Shown here one piece after another: positions 12,330 through 22,139 of a stretch of DNA of 64,000 nt. A program made the position numbers and the translations under genes. The first letter of the stretch is position 1; each line of letters begins with the position of its first letter. This stretch comes from Chelonoidis abingdonii (lineage: Eukaryota; Chordata; Testudines; Testudinidae), in assembly GCF_003597395.2 (NCBI RefSeq), contig NC_133770.1, positions 13,545,895 through 13,609,894 of the forward strand. The letters run 5' to 3'. Below the pieces are notes generated by a model. It made no database searches. It was not told the origin of the DNA and saw only the letters and a list, made by a program, of their open reading frames with translations.

Positions 12330-13333
12330 ACAGGAAAATGAAGGTAAAGATGACTGAGTTAGCTGCAGAAGCCAATATTTTAAGTTTCTTGTGTTGACTT
12401 GGCTGACATAGTCAATTTAATTTTTTTTTAATATTTCATTTAACTATTTTAGTTAAAAAAAATTTTAACAAAAACAAACCTGATTTTAAAAAACTTGAAT
12501 GTTTCACTAAATTCAAAGAATCATGTTTTGTTAAATATTATGTTTGCCGTTGAAGAAAAAAAATCCAGAATACATAACATTGTTGCTTTAGTTAAATAAA
12601 ACAATTTAAATGTCTGTCTGGTGATGTTCTCCTCCTAATACAGCATGGCAAGAAAATCCTCCAAATATTAATGATTAACCTGTTGATTTGGACATAGTTA
12701 TGAAGTCATTGGGAGGTGAACTATCTGCTTCAATTACCTTTCGTAAATTAATAACCAAACAATCATTCATTTTCTGATATAGCTGTAAATCGAATCTGAA
12801 AAGTTTTCAAAATAAATCACTTTAAAAATGTATAGTTTGTACCTTCTAAAAATGAAACCTACATGTATTAATGAGTTGTGAAGAATATGTATGAAGGTTA
12901 TAACAACCAACAAGAATTTTTATGTAGAAATCCATGATTAAATTGAGTCTTCCTGACTGGTGATTTAAATCATGGTTGAAATCAAATTGATTTAAATCAA
13001 ATCCACCCAGCTAGTAACAGGTTACCCAGGCACCATTTCAGGCACGAAAATCCACAGCTGATTAGTACACTGTTTGTCTGCCATTAAGAACCTCCTGTGA
13101 CACATCAACAGCAAACGCCTGACAGGTCAGACAGGAAACTTAACTAGGCTTAGCTACCACTAAAGGAAGTGTAACAACATCATATTTAGAGCTGAAATGT
13201 GTCTTTAAGCTACAGGCTAAACTGGGGATGGGGGGAGGAGCAGCTGATCACCTGAGTCAGTGTTGCCATCCCCAAATATTCAGAATTTATGAGCCAGCCC
13301 CCAAAACTGGTGTGGCCAGTTTGAGATAGCTGT

Positions 13334-13440
13334 CTTTTGTTCTGTGTTTGTAGGGCACATAGCAAAGTGGGGCCCTGATCCATGACTGGGACTCGTAGGT
13401 GTCATGGTAACACAAATAATATATAATAGTTATTATAATA
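13334..13440 (+). repeat. L3/L2-like tail, copy 2
   Basis: It contains TTGTTCTGTGTTTGTAGGGC, then CACATAGCAAAGTGGGGCCC and GGGACTCGTAGGTG, ending in an AT-rich run. This matches the tail shared by L3/L2-like LINEs and their SINE partners in the window. Confidence 0.6.
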
Positions 13441-13599
13441 GCAGGGCCAGGAGCATGCAGACAACTGCACCGCCGTGTGCTTGTAAGCTAGAGAAGAGGC
13501 AGAAAGACTGCGCTGTAGTGGATCAGACTGAAGGTAACATTTTCGGTTGCCAAGCACAGCCTGAGATCTCGGTAAAAATAACTTTGGATTTTGGGATTT

Positions 13600-13800
13600 C
13601 AAGCACCTTCCTAGCAAGGATCTCATAGCACGGTACAAACATTAAGTAACTAACCTCACAGCACTCTGTGAAATGGGTGAGTATTATCATAGCCACTTTA
13701 CACAGAAACTCAGGCCTTGAGACATTAACGTTCAACTTGTCCAGTGTCACTCGGAGTTTATAGCAAAGTGGGAATACAATCCAGGAGCCCTGGGTCTTAA
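13600..13800 (-). repeat. Antisense MIR/L2-like fragment, copy 2
   Basis: It has the same order of words as 6415-6620: GATCTCATAGCACGG, then a CACAGCACTCTGTGAAATGG block, then CACTTTACACAGAAACTCAGG. Together they match the reverse complement of a MIR/L2-type 3' half. Confidence 0.5.
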
Positions 13801-14589
13801 CCTCTCTTTGATCCCACCAAGTCATTGCTCTGTGGTCTCCTCTAGGGCACAGCACCTGGCCACTCCCTCGATTTACCTCTGCCATGTTGCCTGTGCCATA
13901 CATGCCCTGTGGAAAGATGGCAGACTTCCCTCTCCAGGGTTTTCCTCGTGATACATTTCACCAGCACTGGACTCACTTTAAAGAGGCCGAGAAGGAGGCC
14001 TAGATCCTGAGGCTGGCTCAGGAGTCACAGGCAAGGAGTATTACAGGACATGTAGAAACGAGATGGAGATTCTGGCAAGGTTATCAAGGCCTCTCTTTTC
14101 CCAGCACTGCCTTGGCTAATTCTTTCACATCTCAACTCACTTTTGTTAGACACCTCTCTGTCTGAGAGCACCCCTGGGCCTCTGAGCTTTGTTCTCTGAT
14201 TTGGTGGTGATTGAGGTTAACTAAACTAGGGCCTGATCACCCGGGACCACAATGATTAAAAAAAACACACCAAAATTCTCTGATAAAAAAACCCCAGAAC
14301 ATAAAAATCAGCATTTTTCTGTGATTAAAATGAAATGCTGAACTTTAGTTTCCCAGGCCACAATATATATAGGTATCAATTGAACCAAATGCTTTATTGA
14401 TATATAGTTGAACCTAATTTATCAAACTCTCCATATTAACCGAACCACCAGCCACCTGGGGATGACAGCGACAGGACTCGGGTGGTCACCCCCAGGGTGA
14501 GTGGACTCCAGCAAACAAGGGAATGACCACCCGAGTCCCTCTCCCATCTTAAAATAAGGGCTAGAAAGCTCTTTGCCAGGTCTCCTGAT

Positions 14590-14657
14590 CATCCCAATTT
14601 TTGATTATCCGATCTGGCTCCGGTACCAATTAAATCAGATAAACGGGACTCCACTGT
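14590..14657 (-). mobile_element. Tigger/pogo-like terminus, copy 2
   Basis: On the minus strand it starts TACAGTGGAGTCCCGTTTAT and continues through GGTACCGGAGCC. This resembles a TcMar-Tigger terminus; the other end is not identified. Confidence 0.45.
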
Positions 14658-15329
14658 ACATTTAAAGCCGTTCAACAATCAACCACAAGTGGAGGAGGTT
14701 GCATGCATTGAATAAGTGTCACTAGTACTTTCAGTAAAATATAGTTCCTAGTTAATATATTTTTATTTTTTCACAAAATGTAAAAACTTAAGATTCTCTG
14801 TAAAAAATACAAATTCAGCATCTTTCCACGGGAAACAGATTTCTAGGATCCCTGCTGATCACTTCTTCTAGGAAACTCCCATAGGAAAGTTCTGGGTGTG
14901 AGGGGGAGAACATAAACCTTTCCCCTCAAATCATTCCTGGGTAGGGTTCACCCTACTCATGGAATCAGCAATTGCCTGGACCCCCCCAGTCTCATGGATT
15001 GATGAGATTCATGCAGCTCTGGGGAGAATCTATGGAAGCCCAGCATCAGCCATGCGGATGTTTTGTGCCTGCCATTCCAGAATGGGGATTCCATCCTCGA
15101 TTTGAGCCGCACTTCCAGTTCCATTGCTGCCTCTGCCAGTATGAAATGGGTGGGAGGAGATAATGCAGATTCAAGCTTCCCTAGCTGTGCTGTGGATTTC
15201 CCCCAGGGTTTGTGGGCAGAGACTGAGCTTTGTTCCTCCTGACCCGACTCACCAAACTCCCATTCCTGCTCCCGGCCTTCCCCTCCTCCAGGCTCAGGTC
15301 CTGAATCCATGAAGGAGTCCTGGGAGTGG

Positions 15330-16144
15330 TGTGACGATGTGGTTCTGGCGGGACCCAACTGAAAATGCCAAATCAGGACCAATTGCTCAAACAGGGCAGT
15401 CACAGCCCAAGGCTGGGGTTTCTTCACCTCTAAGGCAAACCAAACCAGCCAGACAAAAGACTTCGGTGCACCCCTCTGGCTAACCGCAAGTCACACAAGC
15501 AATTTCCTTAGACACTCCAGTCTCCAGTATCACCACCAGTCCCACACGTCCTGGGGATGAATGGTTATGAAAACCAACACCCCAGTAAAAGAAAAAGGTT
15601 CTCTCGATCCCAAAGGATCAAGCCCCAGACCCATATCGTCACAAGTGGCGTAGTCGGCAGGATTGAAGACAAAAATGGAGATGAGGCCTTTGACTTATAT
15701 AGACCTTTCCCAGGTGTAAGAACCACTCCTTTGTTCCTACTGTGGAAAGTTACAGCAAAAATGGAGTTTGCAGTCACATGGGCCAGTTTCTGCATACCTT
15801 GCTGAGTCACAAGGCGTATTTGCCTCCTCTCAATGGGTCAATTGTGTAGGTGATGGTCCTTAATGGGCTATCAAGCAGGCTAAAGCTGAGCTGACACCAG
15901 CTTGTCTGGGTGTCTCCCAGAACTGCAGCACCAAATTTGAAATACAGACAGCATACAGCCAATATTCATAATTTCAACTACGAAAATGATACAGACATAC
16001 AGACAGCATATAATCATAACCAGTAACCCATAACCTGGTCTTAGACACCTTATATGACCCCCTTACATAAGATTTGGTGCCACTACAGAACCTTGGTTGC
16101 AACCCATGTTCTGTATGGTCCCAGTTTATATCAATAACGTCACA
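15330..16144 (-). mobile_element. Solo LTR with 5-bp TSD
   Basis: On the + strand it begins TGTGACGATG and ends AACGTCACA, so it has TG...CA ends. Perfect 5-bp direct repeats AGTGG flank it at 15325-15329 and 16145-16149. I place it on the minus strand because a TATATAAG box reads at 15694-15701 on that strand and its downstream part resembles the minus-strand LTR at 51491-52538. Compared with that relative, a piece of the middle is replaced by the inverted PBS-like segment at 15646. No viral genes remain. Confidence 0.8.
15646..15663 (+). other. tRNA-Ser primer-binding-site-like segment
   Basis: The 18 bases TGGCGTAGTCGGCAGGAT are, as I recall the vertebrate tRNA-Ser(AGA) 3' end plus CCA, its exact complement. 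They are preceded by CGTCACA, which looks like an LTR end, with a two-base spacer. They sit inside the LTR in the opposite orientation to it. The same segment is at 8369-8386 and, with one change, at 17240-17257. Confidence 0.5.
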
Positions 16145-16304
16145 AGTGGGGCAGTAGGGTGAACAGTCCTGCAGAGGCAGCTGTGCTCCTCCCCAGGGTG
16201 AGATCTGGGCATGGAGGGAACTGATCAGTACACGAATGTGTAGTAAGTAACGCCCATATAAGTGTAAACATGTTCCATTACACACATGCACTGTGTTATG
16301 CACA

Positions 16305-17073
16305 CAGAAGCGTAGCGAGCGCCCCTCCATACCCTCCGACTGGAGGGGGCCGTCCACAAGGAAGGGGCCCCTAAAAGTGGCAAAAAAAAATGTAAGGTAT
16401 AACTAGGTAAGTGACATTTATTGACGCTATTGAACAATCCAGGTCGGTTTACTGACAAAACCATGAAGTCATTATGATACATCATAATGCTATTGGCTAC
16501 ATCAGTTGTCTGTCGGTCAGTTTCGAATTTTAGTTGGACCCATTCAAAAGAATGTGTATTTGCGTTCATAAAGGTGGTCCGTGGATAAATGTTATTAATT
16601 TTAGTTGTTTAGTTTTTTATCGTTTCCAATGCAGAAGCGTGCTTTGTGATGTCTAAGAGAATGTATCAGAGCGGAGCTAGTAAACGAAAGGCAGCAAAAG
16701 ATGCCGAGAAGGAACTGAGAAAATTCCAAAAGTTGTCAGCGTATTTTTCCTCTGCAATCGAACGTACAGGTACAGGCACATGAAATGGACAGTGCTAGCA
16801 GCGACGAATCGTATCCAGAAGTATCCAGAAGTGCTTCAAGTGAGGTTGAAGGTGAAGCCAGTTGTTCTACAAACAAACTGTGACAGATATTCCAACTGCT
16901 GCCGGAAAGAAGTATCTGAATCTGAACCACTGACTGATGATCCAGGAGACTGGCCATCTATAATATCGGACAGGCAGTGTGTGACATTGTTGCACGTGGC
17001 CCACCGCAGCAGAATGAAAGTTACGAATTTCCATTTAACGAGGAAAGACAGAGGTTCATAAGTACTCATTTTC
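16305..17073 (+). mobile_element. ZMYM1-like hAT, truncated copy 2
   Basis: It starts with the terminus CAGAAGCGTAGCGAGC after TATGCACA (16297-16304). The N-terminal coding start is clearest in this copy: an ATG near 16652 opens a basic segment reading MSKRMYQSGASKRKAAKDAE. The copy is cut at 17073 by the junction to tandem copy 3. Confidence 0.75.
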
Positions 17074-17713
17074 ACCCTCTGGCTAACGCAAGTCACACAA
17101 GCAATTTCCTTAGACACTCCAGTTCCCAGTATCACCACCAGTCCCACACGTCCTGGGGATGAGATGTTATGAAACAAACACCCAGTAAAAAAAAGGTTCT
17201 CTCGATCCAAGGATCAAGCCCCAGACCATATCGTCACAGTGGCGTAGTCGGCAGGGTGAAGACAAAATGAGATGAGGCCTGACTTATATAGACCTTTCCA
17301 GTGTAAAACACTCTTTGTTCCTACTGTGGAAAGTTACAGCAAATGGGTTTGCAGTCACATGTGCCAGTTTCTGCATACCTTGCTGAGGTCACAAGGCGTA
17401 TTTGCCTCCTCAATGGTCAATTGTGTAGGTGATGGTCCTTAATGGCTATCAAGCAGGCTAAGCTGAGCTGACACCAGCTTGTCTGGGTGTCTCCCAGAAC
17501 TGCAGCACAATTGAAATACAGACAGATACGCCAATATTCATAATTTCAACTACGAAATGATACAGACATACAGACAGCATAATCATAACAGTAACCCAAA
17601 CCTGGTCTTAGACACCTATATATGACCCCCTTCATACATAAGATTTGGCTCACTACAGAACCTTGGTTGCAACCCATGTTCTGTATGGTCCCAGTTTATA
17701 TCATAACGTCACA
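17074..17713 (-). mobile_element. Solo LTR, partial tandem copy 3
   Basis: This is the counterpart of 15470-16144, without the first part of the LTR. It ends TAACGTCACA at 17713. Confidence 0.7.
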
Positions 17714-18187
17714 GTGGGCAATAGGGTGAACAGTCCTGCAGAGGAGCTGTGCTCCTCCCCAGGGTGAGATCTGGCATGAGGGAACTGATCAGTACACGAA
17801 TGTGTAGTAAGTAACGCCCATTAAGTGTAACATTTCATTACACACATGCACTGTGTTATGCACACAGAAGCGTAGCGAGCGCCTCTCATACCCTACGACG
17901 GAGGGGCCCCACAAGGAAGGGGCCCCTAAAAGTGGCAAAAAATTAAGGTATAACTAGGTAAGTGACATTTATTGACGCTATTGAACAATCCAGTCGGTTT
18001 ACTGACAAAACCATGAAGTCATTATGATACATCATAATGCTATTGGTACATCAGTTGTCTGTCGGTCAGTTCGAATTTTAATTGGACCCATTCAAAGAAT
18101 GTGTATTTGCGTTCATAATGTGGTCCGTGATAATGTTAATATTTATTGTGTTTTATGTTTTCGTGTTCCAATGCAGAAGTGTCTTTG

Positions 18188-18850
18188 TATGCTAAGAAAT
18201 GTATCAGAGCGAGCTAGTAAACGAAAGGCAGCAAATGCCGGAGAGAACTTGAGAAAATTCCAAAGTTGTCAGCATTTTCCTCTGCAATCGAACGTACAGG
18301 TACAGGCACATGAAATGGACATGGCAGCGACGAATCGTATCCAGAAGTATCCGAAGTGCTTCAAGTGAGTTGAAGGTGAAGCCAGTTTGTTCTACAAACA
18401 AACTGGTGACAGATATTCCAACTGCTGCCGGAAAAAGTATCTGAATCTGAACCGACTGATGATCAGGAGATGGCCATCTATAATATCGGACAGGCAGTGT
18501 GTGACATTGTTGCACGTGGCCCACCGCAGCAGAATGAAAGTTACGAATTTCCATTAACGAGGAAGACAGAGTTCTAATACTCATTTCTATCGAACCATGG
18601 CAAATGGCGAGAAAATAAGACGTTCATGGTTAATGTACTCAGTTCAGAAAGATGCCATTTTTTGTTTTTGTTGTAAATTATTTGGCACTGGCGACATACC
18701 GCTACGTTGTGGAACATCTGCTTGGAAAGCACTGTCAAAAAAGACTTCAGCAGCATGAAACAGGCAAAGGTCATCAAGACTGTATGGTGAAATGGTTTGA
18801 CTTTGTCACGGCATAGTACCGTCATCATTGACCAACTCGAATTGCAGGCT
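18188..18850 (+). pseudogene. Broken 5' part of hAT transposase (TTF-type finger)
   Basis: The reading frame shifts repeatedly, but across the three copies one can follow a basic N-terminus and then a region with VQKDAIFCFCCKLF near 18640-18690. That resembles the TTF-type zinc finger of ZMYM1-like hAT transposases. The frame breaks differ between copies, so at least some are probably sequence errors. Confidence 0.65.
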
Positions 18851-18927
18851 TTTCTGAAAAAAGAGATTTCTGGAGAAGTGTTATCAATACTGCATGGTGA
18901 CTCTTTTTTTTTATCTTTGCATTTGCA

Positions 18928-19148
18928 TCAGAATTCTTCTGTCCACAATAGTTACTGTCGCTGGTGCTGAAAGGAGCTTCAGCAGAATGAAACTGATCAA
19001 GAATATCCTGCGCTCAACCATGACAGATGACAGGCTTTCTGCACTTGCAGTTATCTCAATCGAAAACAAGATTGCCAGATCTCTGGACTATGACGCATTG
19101 ATTAACCAATTTGCGGAGAACAAGGCTCGAAAGAAGCGCTTTGCGTAA
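18928..19148 (+). pseudogene. hATC domain of ZMYM1-like transposase
   Basis: One open frame reads TIVTVAGAERSFSRMKLIKN, then a segment with TMTDDRLSALAVISIEN, and ends at a TAA after a basic tail. This is the C-terminal dimerisation domain typical of ZMYM1-like hAT proteins. It lies 150 bases before the right terminus, as expected. It joins directly to the 5' coding part with the catalytic middle missing, and the frames do not match. Confidence 0.8.
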
Positions 19149-19364
19149 ATACGGAATACATGTACACTGTAGGCCTATGTATGCATAATATGAACCCTGT
19201 ATATTGAATAAAATAAATACCGCATTCCAGTTTCTGCATTGTAAGGGGCCCCGGACATATGTTCGGAGGGGGCCACGTTCTTTGTTGCTACGGCCCTGTA
19301 TGCACAACCATTACATTCTGCTGCCACAATACATTAAACATGGGCATCAATATCGAGTGCTGAC

Positions 19365-19440
19365 AATATGCTTGGCGCTGTAGGAAATCCAGTGGAAGAC
19401 ACGATCCCTGTCCCAAGTTGCTTGCAGACTAAGGGCCTGA
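19365..19440 (-). repeat. Antisense L3/L2-like tail
   Basis: TGCTTGGCGCTGTAGGAAAT, then a GAAGACACGATCCCTGTCCC block and GCTTGCAGACTAAG, matches the reverse complement of the common tail with its GGGACTGTCTT segment. Confidence 0.5.
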
Positions 19441-19914
19441 ACCGACAGCCTAGCCAATACTCCCTCTGCTTCCGGCGGGATCACGGAACACCAAGTTGTA
19501 TGCGAAGACGCAAGTCACTACAGACACACATGATCTGGGTGGCCAGAGGGAGGCCACAGAGCCCTGCATCATATGCTAGTAGGTGTATCACAGCTCTTCC
19601 AACTAACACTGAGAGGCTGGGCAGAAGACGTATGGACTTTAGGAGGAATTTGAACAAAGAAAGCAGTCACCTTGGATGCCCTGGCCAGAGGGAGGTTCCA
19701 GGAAAAGAGGCTGCATGGAAAAGGATGGGAGAGAGCAAGGAGGCAGGGAAGCTAGGGGGAAATGAGAGCAGAGAGGGCAGGGCCAGTGGAAAAGCCAAGG
19801 CTGAGAACTTGGGGAAAGAAAGAGGAGGATGCTGGAGGGATGTGACTAGCTCCCTTCTCCCACCCCCGATGGGCACTGTATGGCTCAGGAGGCTGGTATA
19901 GGAAGGGGTACTGC
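19441..19914. other. Unassigned purine-rich stretch
   Basis: Positions 19,670-19,850 are rich in GAGAG, GGAGG and GGAAA on the + strand. An open frame crosses it (19368-19901) but shows no recognisable domain and overlaps repeat sequence, so I do not call a gene. It may be further body of the antisense LINE or SINE to its left. Confidence 0.4.
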
Positions 19915-20610
19915 AGAAAGGAACCTGGGAGTCATAGTGTATCAAAAGCTAAATATGAGTCAATAACGTAACACTTGCAAAAAAAAATAAAAAAAAAGCA
20001 AACATCATTTTGGGATGTATTAGCTGGAGTGTTGTAAGCAAGACACAAGCAGTAATTCTTCTGGTCTACTCTGGGCTGATTAGGTCTCAACTGGAATATT
20101 GCGTCCAGTTTTGGGAGCCACCTTTCAGGAAAGATTAGGCAAATTGGAGAAGTCCAGAGAAGAGCAACAAAAATGATTATAGGTCTAGAAAACATGACCT
20201 ATGAGGGATGATTGGAAAAATTGGGTTTGTTTAGTCTGGAGAAGAGAAGACTGAGAGGGGACATGATAACAGTTTTCAAGTACATAAAAGGTTGTTACAA
20301 GGATGGACAAAATTTGTTCTCGTTAATCTCTGAGGTTAGGACAAGAAGCAATAGGCTTAAATTGCAACAAGGGAGGCTTAGAGGTTGGACATTACGAAAA
20401 ACTTCCTAATTGTCAGGGTGGTTAAGCCCTGGAATAAATTGCCTAGTGACACTGTGGAATCTCCATCATTGGAGGTTTTTAAGAGCAGGTTAGACAAACA
20501 CTGGTCTGGGATGGTCTAGAATGATTGATAATGCTTAGTCTGGTCTTGAGTCCAGGGGACCGGCTAGAACACCTCTCAAGGTCCCTTCCAGTCCTACGCT
20601 TTTATGATTC
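19915..20610 (+). mobile_element. CR1 LINE 3' end
   Basis: The sequence reads like the C-terminus of CR1 ORF2 (for example LFSLEKRRLRGDMITVFKYI near 20225-20285, broken elsewhere). It continues with the typical 3' region: GGTCCCTTCCAGTCCTACGC, then TTATGATTCTAA. The 5' part is truncated, as is usual for CR1. A short A-rich expansion lies at 19978-20000. Confidence 0.85.
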
Positions 20611-20720
20611 TAACAGATTTATTTGGGCATACACTTCCATGGTTAACAAAAGCTTATGCCCAAATAAATCTGTTAGTCTTTAAGGAGCCACCAGACTCCT
20701 TGTTGTTTTTGTGTTTATGA
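20611..20720 (+). mobile_element. Inverted pair of Penelope-like element ends
   Basis: A 21-base arm at 20611-20631 is the exact reverse complement of 20655-20675, with 23 bases between. The right arm continues TAGTCTTTAAGGAGCCACC and CTCCTTGTTGTTTTTGTG, a block I know as widespread in turtle and crocodilian genomes and associate tentatively with Penelope-like elements. The class assignment is from memory and uncertain. Confidence 0.5.
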
Positions 20721-20904
20721 TTCTATAATGACACAGACCCTTTTGGCTAAAGAAGAGTTCAAATCTCAGCCATATCAATAGTGACACAAAGTCCAGAGTG
20801 AGCTACCCTCTTTCCAAAGTGTGGAAGCACAGTGGTATAGCTGAGCGGGCACTGTCTGCGATATACCGGCTCTGGGGAGAACTGTGGGCTTTGCTCTCCA
20901 GAGG

Positions 20905-21250
20905 AAGGATGGTCTAGTGGTTAGGGCCCTAGCCTAAGTGTTTAGAAGACCCATGTTTGAGTCCCTGTTCCACCACAGACTTCCTATGTAACATGGGGTG
21001 CTGTGGCACCCCTGGGCTTGAAGCGATTTCTATCGTATACAGGGTTTGCAGTTTGGTTTAATGGCTTTCAGCACCTCCACTATACCAACTGTTCTAGCAT
21101 CCCTGCTTAGGCAAGTCACTGCACTCTTCTGTACCTCAGTTCCCACTCTGTAAAATGGGGATAACAGTACCTCCCTACCACCCAGGGATGCTGTGAAGAT
21201 AAATTCATGAGAGACTGTGAGATGCTCAGATACTATAGTAATAAGATCCC
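20905..21250 (+). mobile_element. CORE-SINE (MIR-like), interrupted
   Basis: The head GGTCTAGTGGTTAGGGCCCTAG is tRNA-like with an A-box, and GTTTGAGTCCC is a B-box. The body has CTTCCTATGT, then, after the insertion at 20993-21105, GGCAAGTCACTGCACTCTTC and GTAAAATGGGGATAACAGTACC. This is the MIR/CORE-SINE layout. Confidence 0.75.
20993..21105 (+). mobile_element. Short MITE inside CORE-SINE
   Basis: About 113 bases begin TGGGGTGCTG and end AGCATCCCTG, splitting the SINE between its TTCCTATGT and GGCAAGTCAC words. The same element occurs inverted at 23877-23986. I see no convincing TSD. Confidence 0.65.
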
Positions 21251-21830
21251 AGATAAATACCAGAGATAGATGTCAATGGGACAACACTCCTAGGTGTTTA
21301 TTTGAATTACTTTCTATAAACAAATCTGTTCTTAGAAGGCTCATAATCTCAGACTTGATTTTCCCATTGACAAGATTTTCTTGTCTAACATCCTGTTTGA
21401 AGCTAATGGGATTTGCTTTGAATATCTACTTTCTACATCAATGGGAGATCCATCCACTGCGGCTTCAGAAGATTTTGTATGAAAGAAACCACAGTCACAA
21501 TACACATCGGTTTTATTACCATGTTATTTAAAGATCTTGAGAATATTACAGAGTAGTCTAAAGACATTTCTCTCCAGTTATATGATGATAACAGAACTTA
21601 AGTTGGGCAAATAGTAGGCATACCTCGCACTGAGGCCCTTTACCAAGCCCTCCACACTGGGGTCGCTTTCCATTTTAGGTCCTAAACCTGCACAGATTAG
21701 GCTGCAGGACTGGGGTCTCACTTAGCAGCCTCTGCATTATACAAAATATATTTTGACCGTAAAATTATCGACGTGTCTTTGTATGGGTCAAAAAAAAAAA
21801 TTAAATCTCCAAAAATATGGTTTCAAAAGG
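21251..21830. other. Unassigned AT-rich stretch
   Basis: I recognise no gene, LTR or SINE here. An open frame (21217-21531) has no recognisable domain. A short A-run lies at 21790-21799. Confidence 0.4.
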
Positions 21831-21838
21831 CAGCCACC

Positions 21839-22125
21839 CAGGGCCGGTGCTTCCATTTAGGTGACCTAGGCGGTCGCGTAGGGTGCCAGGATTTGGGAGG
21901 GCGGCATTTTGCCGCCATCGGCAGCAATTCGGCGGCGGGGGGTCCTTCCACGCTCTGGGTCATTGGCAGCAATTCGGCGGCGGGTCCTTCACTCACTCCG
22001 GGACCCACCACGGAAGTGCCCCAAAGACCGGGAGTGCGGAAGGACCCCCCCGCCGCAGAATTGCCGCTGACCAGGAGCACGGAAGGACCCCTGCCTAGGG
22101 CGCCAAAAACCCTGGTGCACTCCTG
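21839..22125. mobile_element. GC-rich hAT-type MITE (family A)
   Basis: It begins CAGGGCCGGTGCTTCC and ends GGTGCACTCCTG. Flanking 8-mers are CAGCCACC (21831-21838) and CTGCCACC (22126-22133), one mismatch apart. The interior is CpG-rich with two copies of GGCAGCAATTCGGCGGCGGG. It shares its end sequences and the CTAGGGCGCCA words with 57888-58212. Confidence 0.8.
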
Positions 22126-22139
22126 CTGCCACCTTCCCC

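Larger units (their letters stand above)
11146..13010 (+). mobile_element. hAT element with 8-bp TSD
   Basis: The ends are CAGGGTGGAT on the left and ATCCACCCAG on the right, a 10-base inverted repeat with one mismatch. Flanking 8-mers are CTGGTAAC (11138-11145) and CTAGTAAC (13011-13018), one mismatch apart. Subterminal GATTTAAATCA words occur at both ends. Only the C-terminal part of a transposase is recognisable, so this is an internally decayed or deleted element. A smaller MITE sits inside it. Confidence 0.85.
10028..17073 (+). repeat. Tandem copy 2 of ~7 kb unit
   Basis: This is the most complete of the three copies. Three TSDs that are damaged in copy 1 are intact here (CTGGTAAC/CTAGTAAC, GTCTAGAA, AGTGG), and the hAT dimerisation ORF is readable. 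Its right boundary at about 17073 cuts the ZMYM1-like hAT in mid-coding sequence and jumps back to the start of the LTR region. Confidence 0.9.
17074..18907 (+). repeat. Partial tandem copy 3
   Basis: It restarts at the LTR sequence equivalent to 8203 and 15470 and runs on through the complete ZMYM1-like hAT. It shows the same kind of scattered single-base losses as copy 1. Beyond 18907 the sequence is present once. Confidence 0.85.
17865..19298 (+). mobile_element. Complete ZMYM1-like hAT, internally deleted
   Basis: The left end is CAGAAGCGTAGCGAGC and the right end, read in reverse complement, is CAGGGCCGTAGCAAC. Perfect 8-bp TSDs TATGCACA flank it at 17857-17864 and 19299-19306. At 1434 bases it keeps the start and the end of a transposase gene but lacks the catalytic middle, so it is a deletion derivative that would need another element's transposase. 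A subterminal GGGGCCCC word occurs near both ends. Confidence 0.9.

Noticed and set aside
14957..15427. 156-residue open frame on the minus strand
   Set aside because: Its first part is LTR sequence and it has no recognisable domain. The matching frame in tandem copy 1 is broken.
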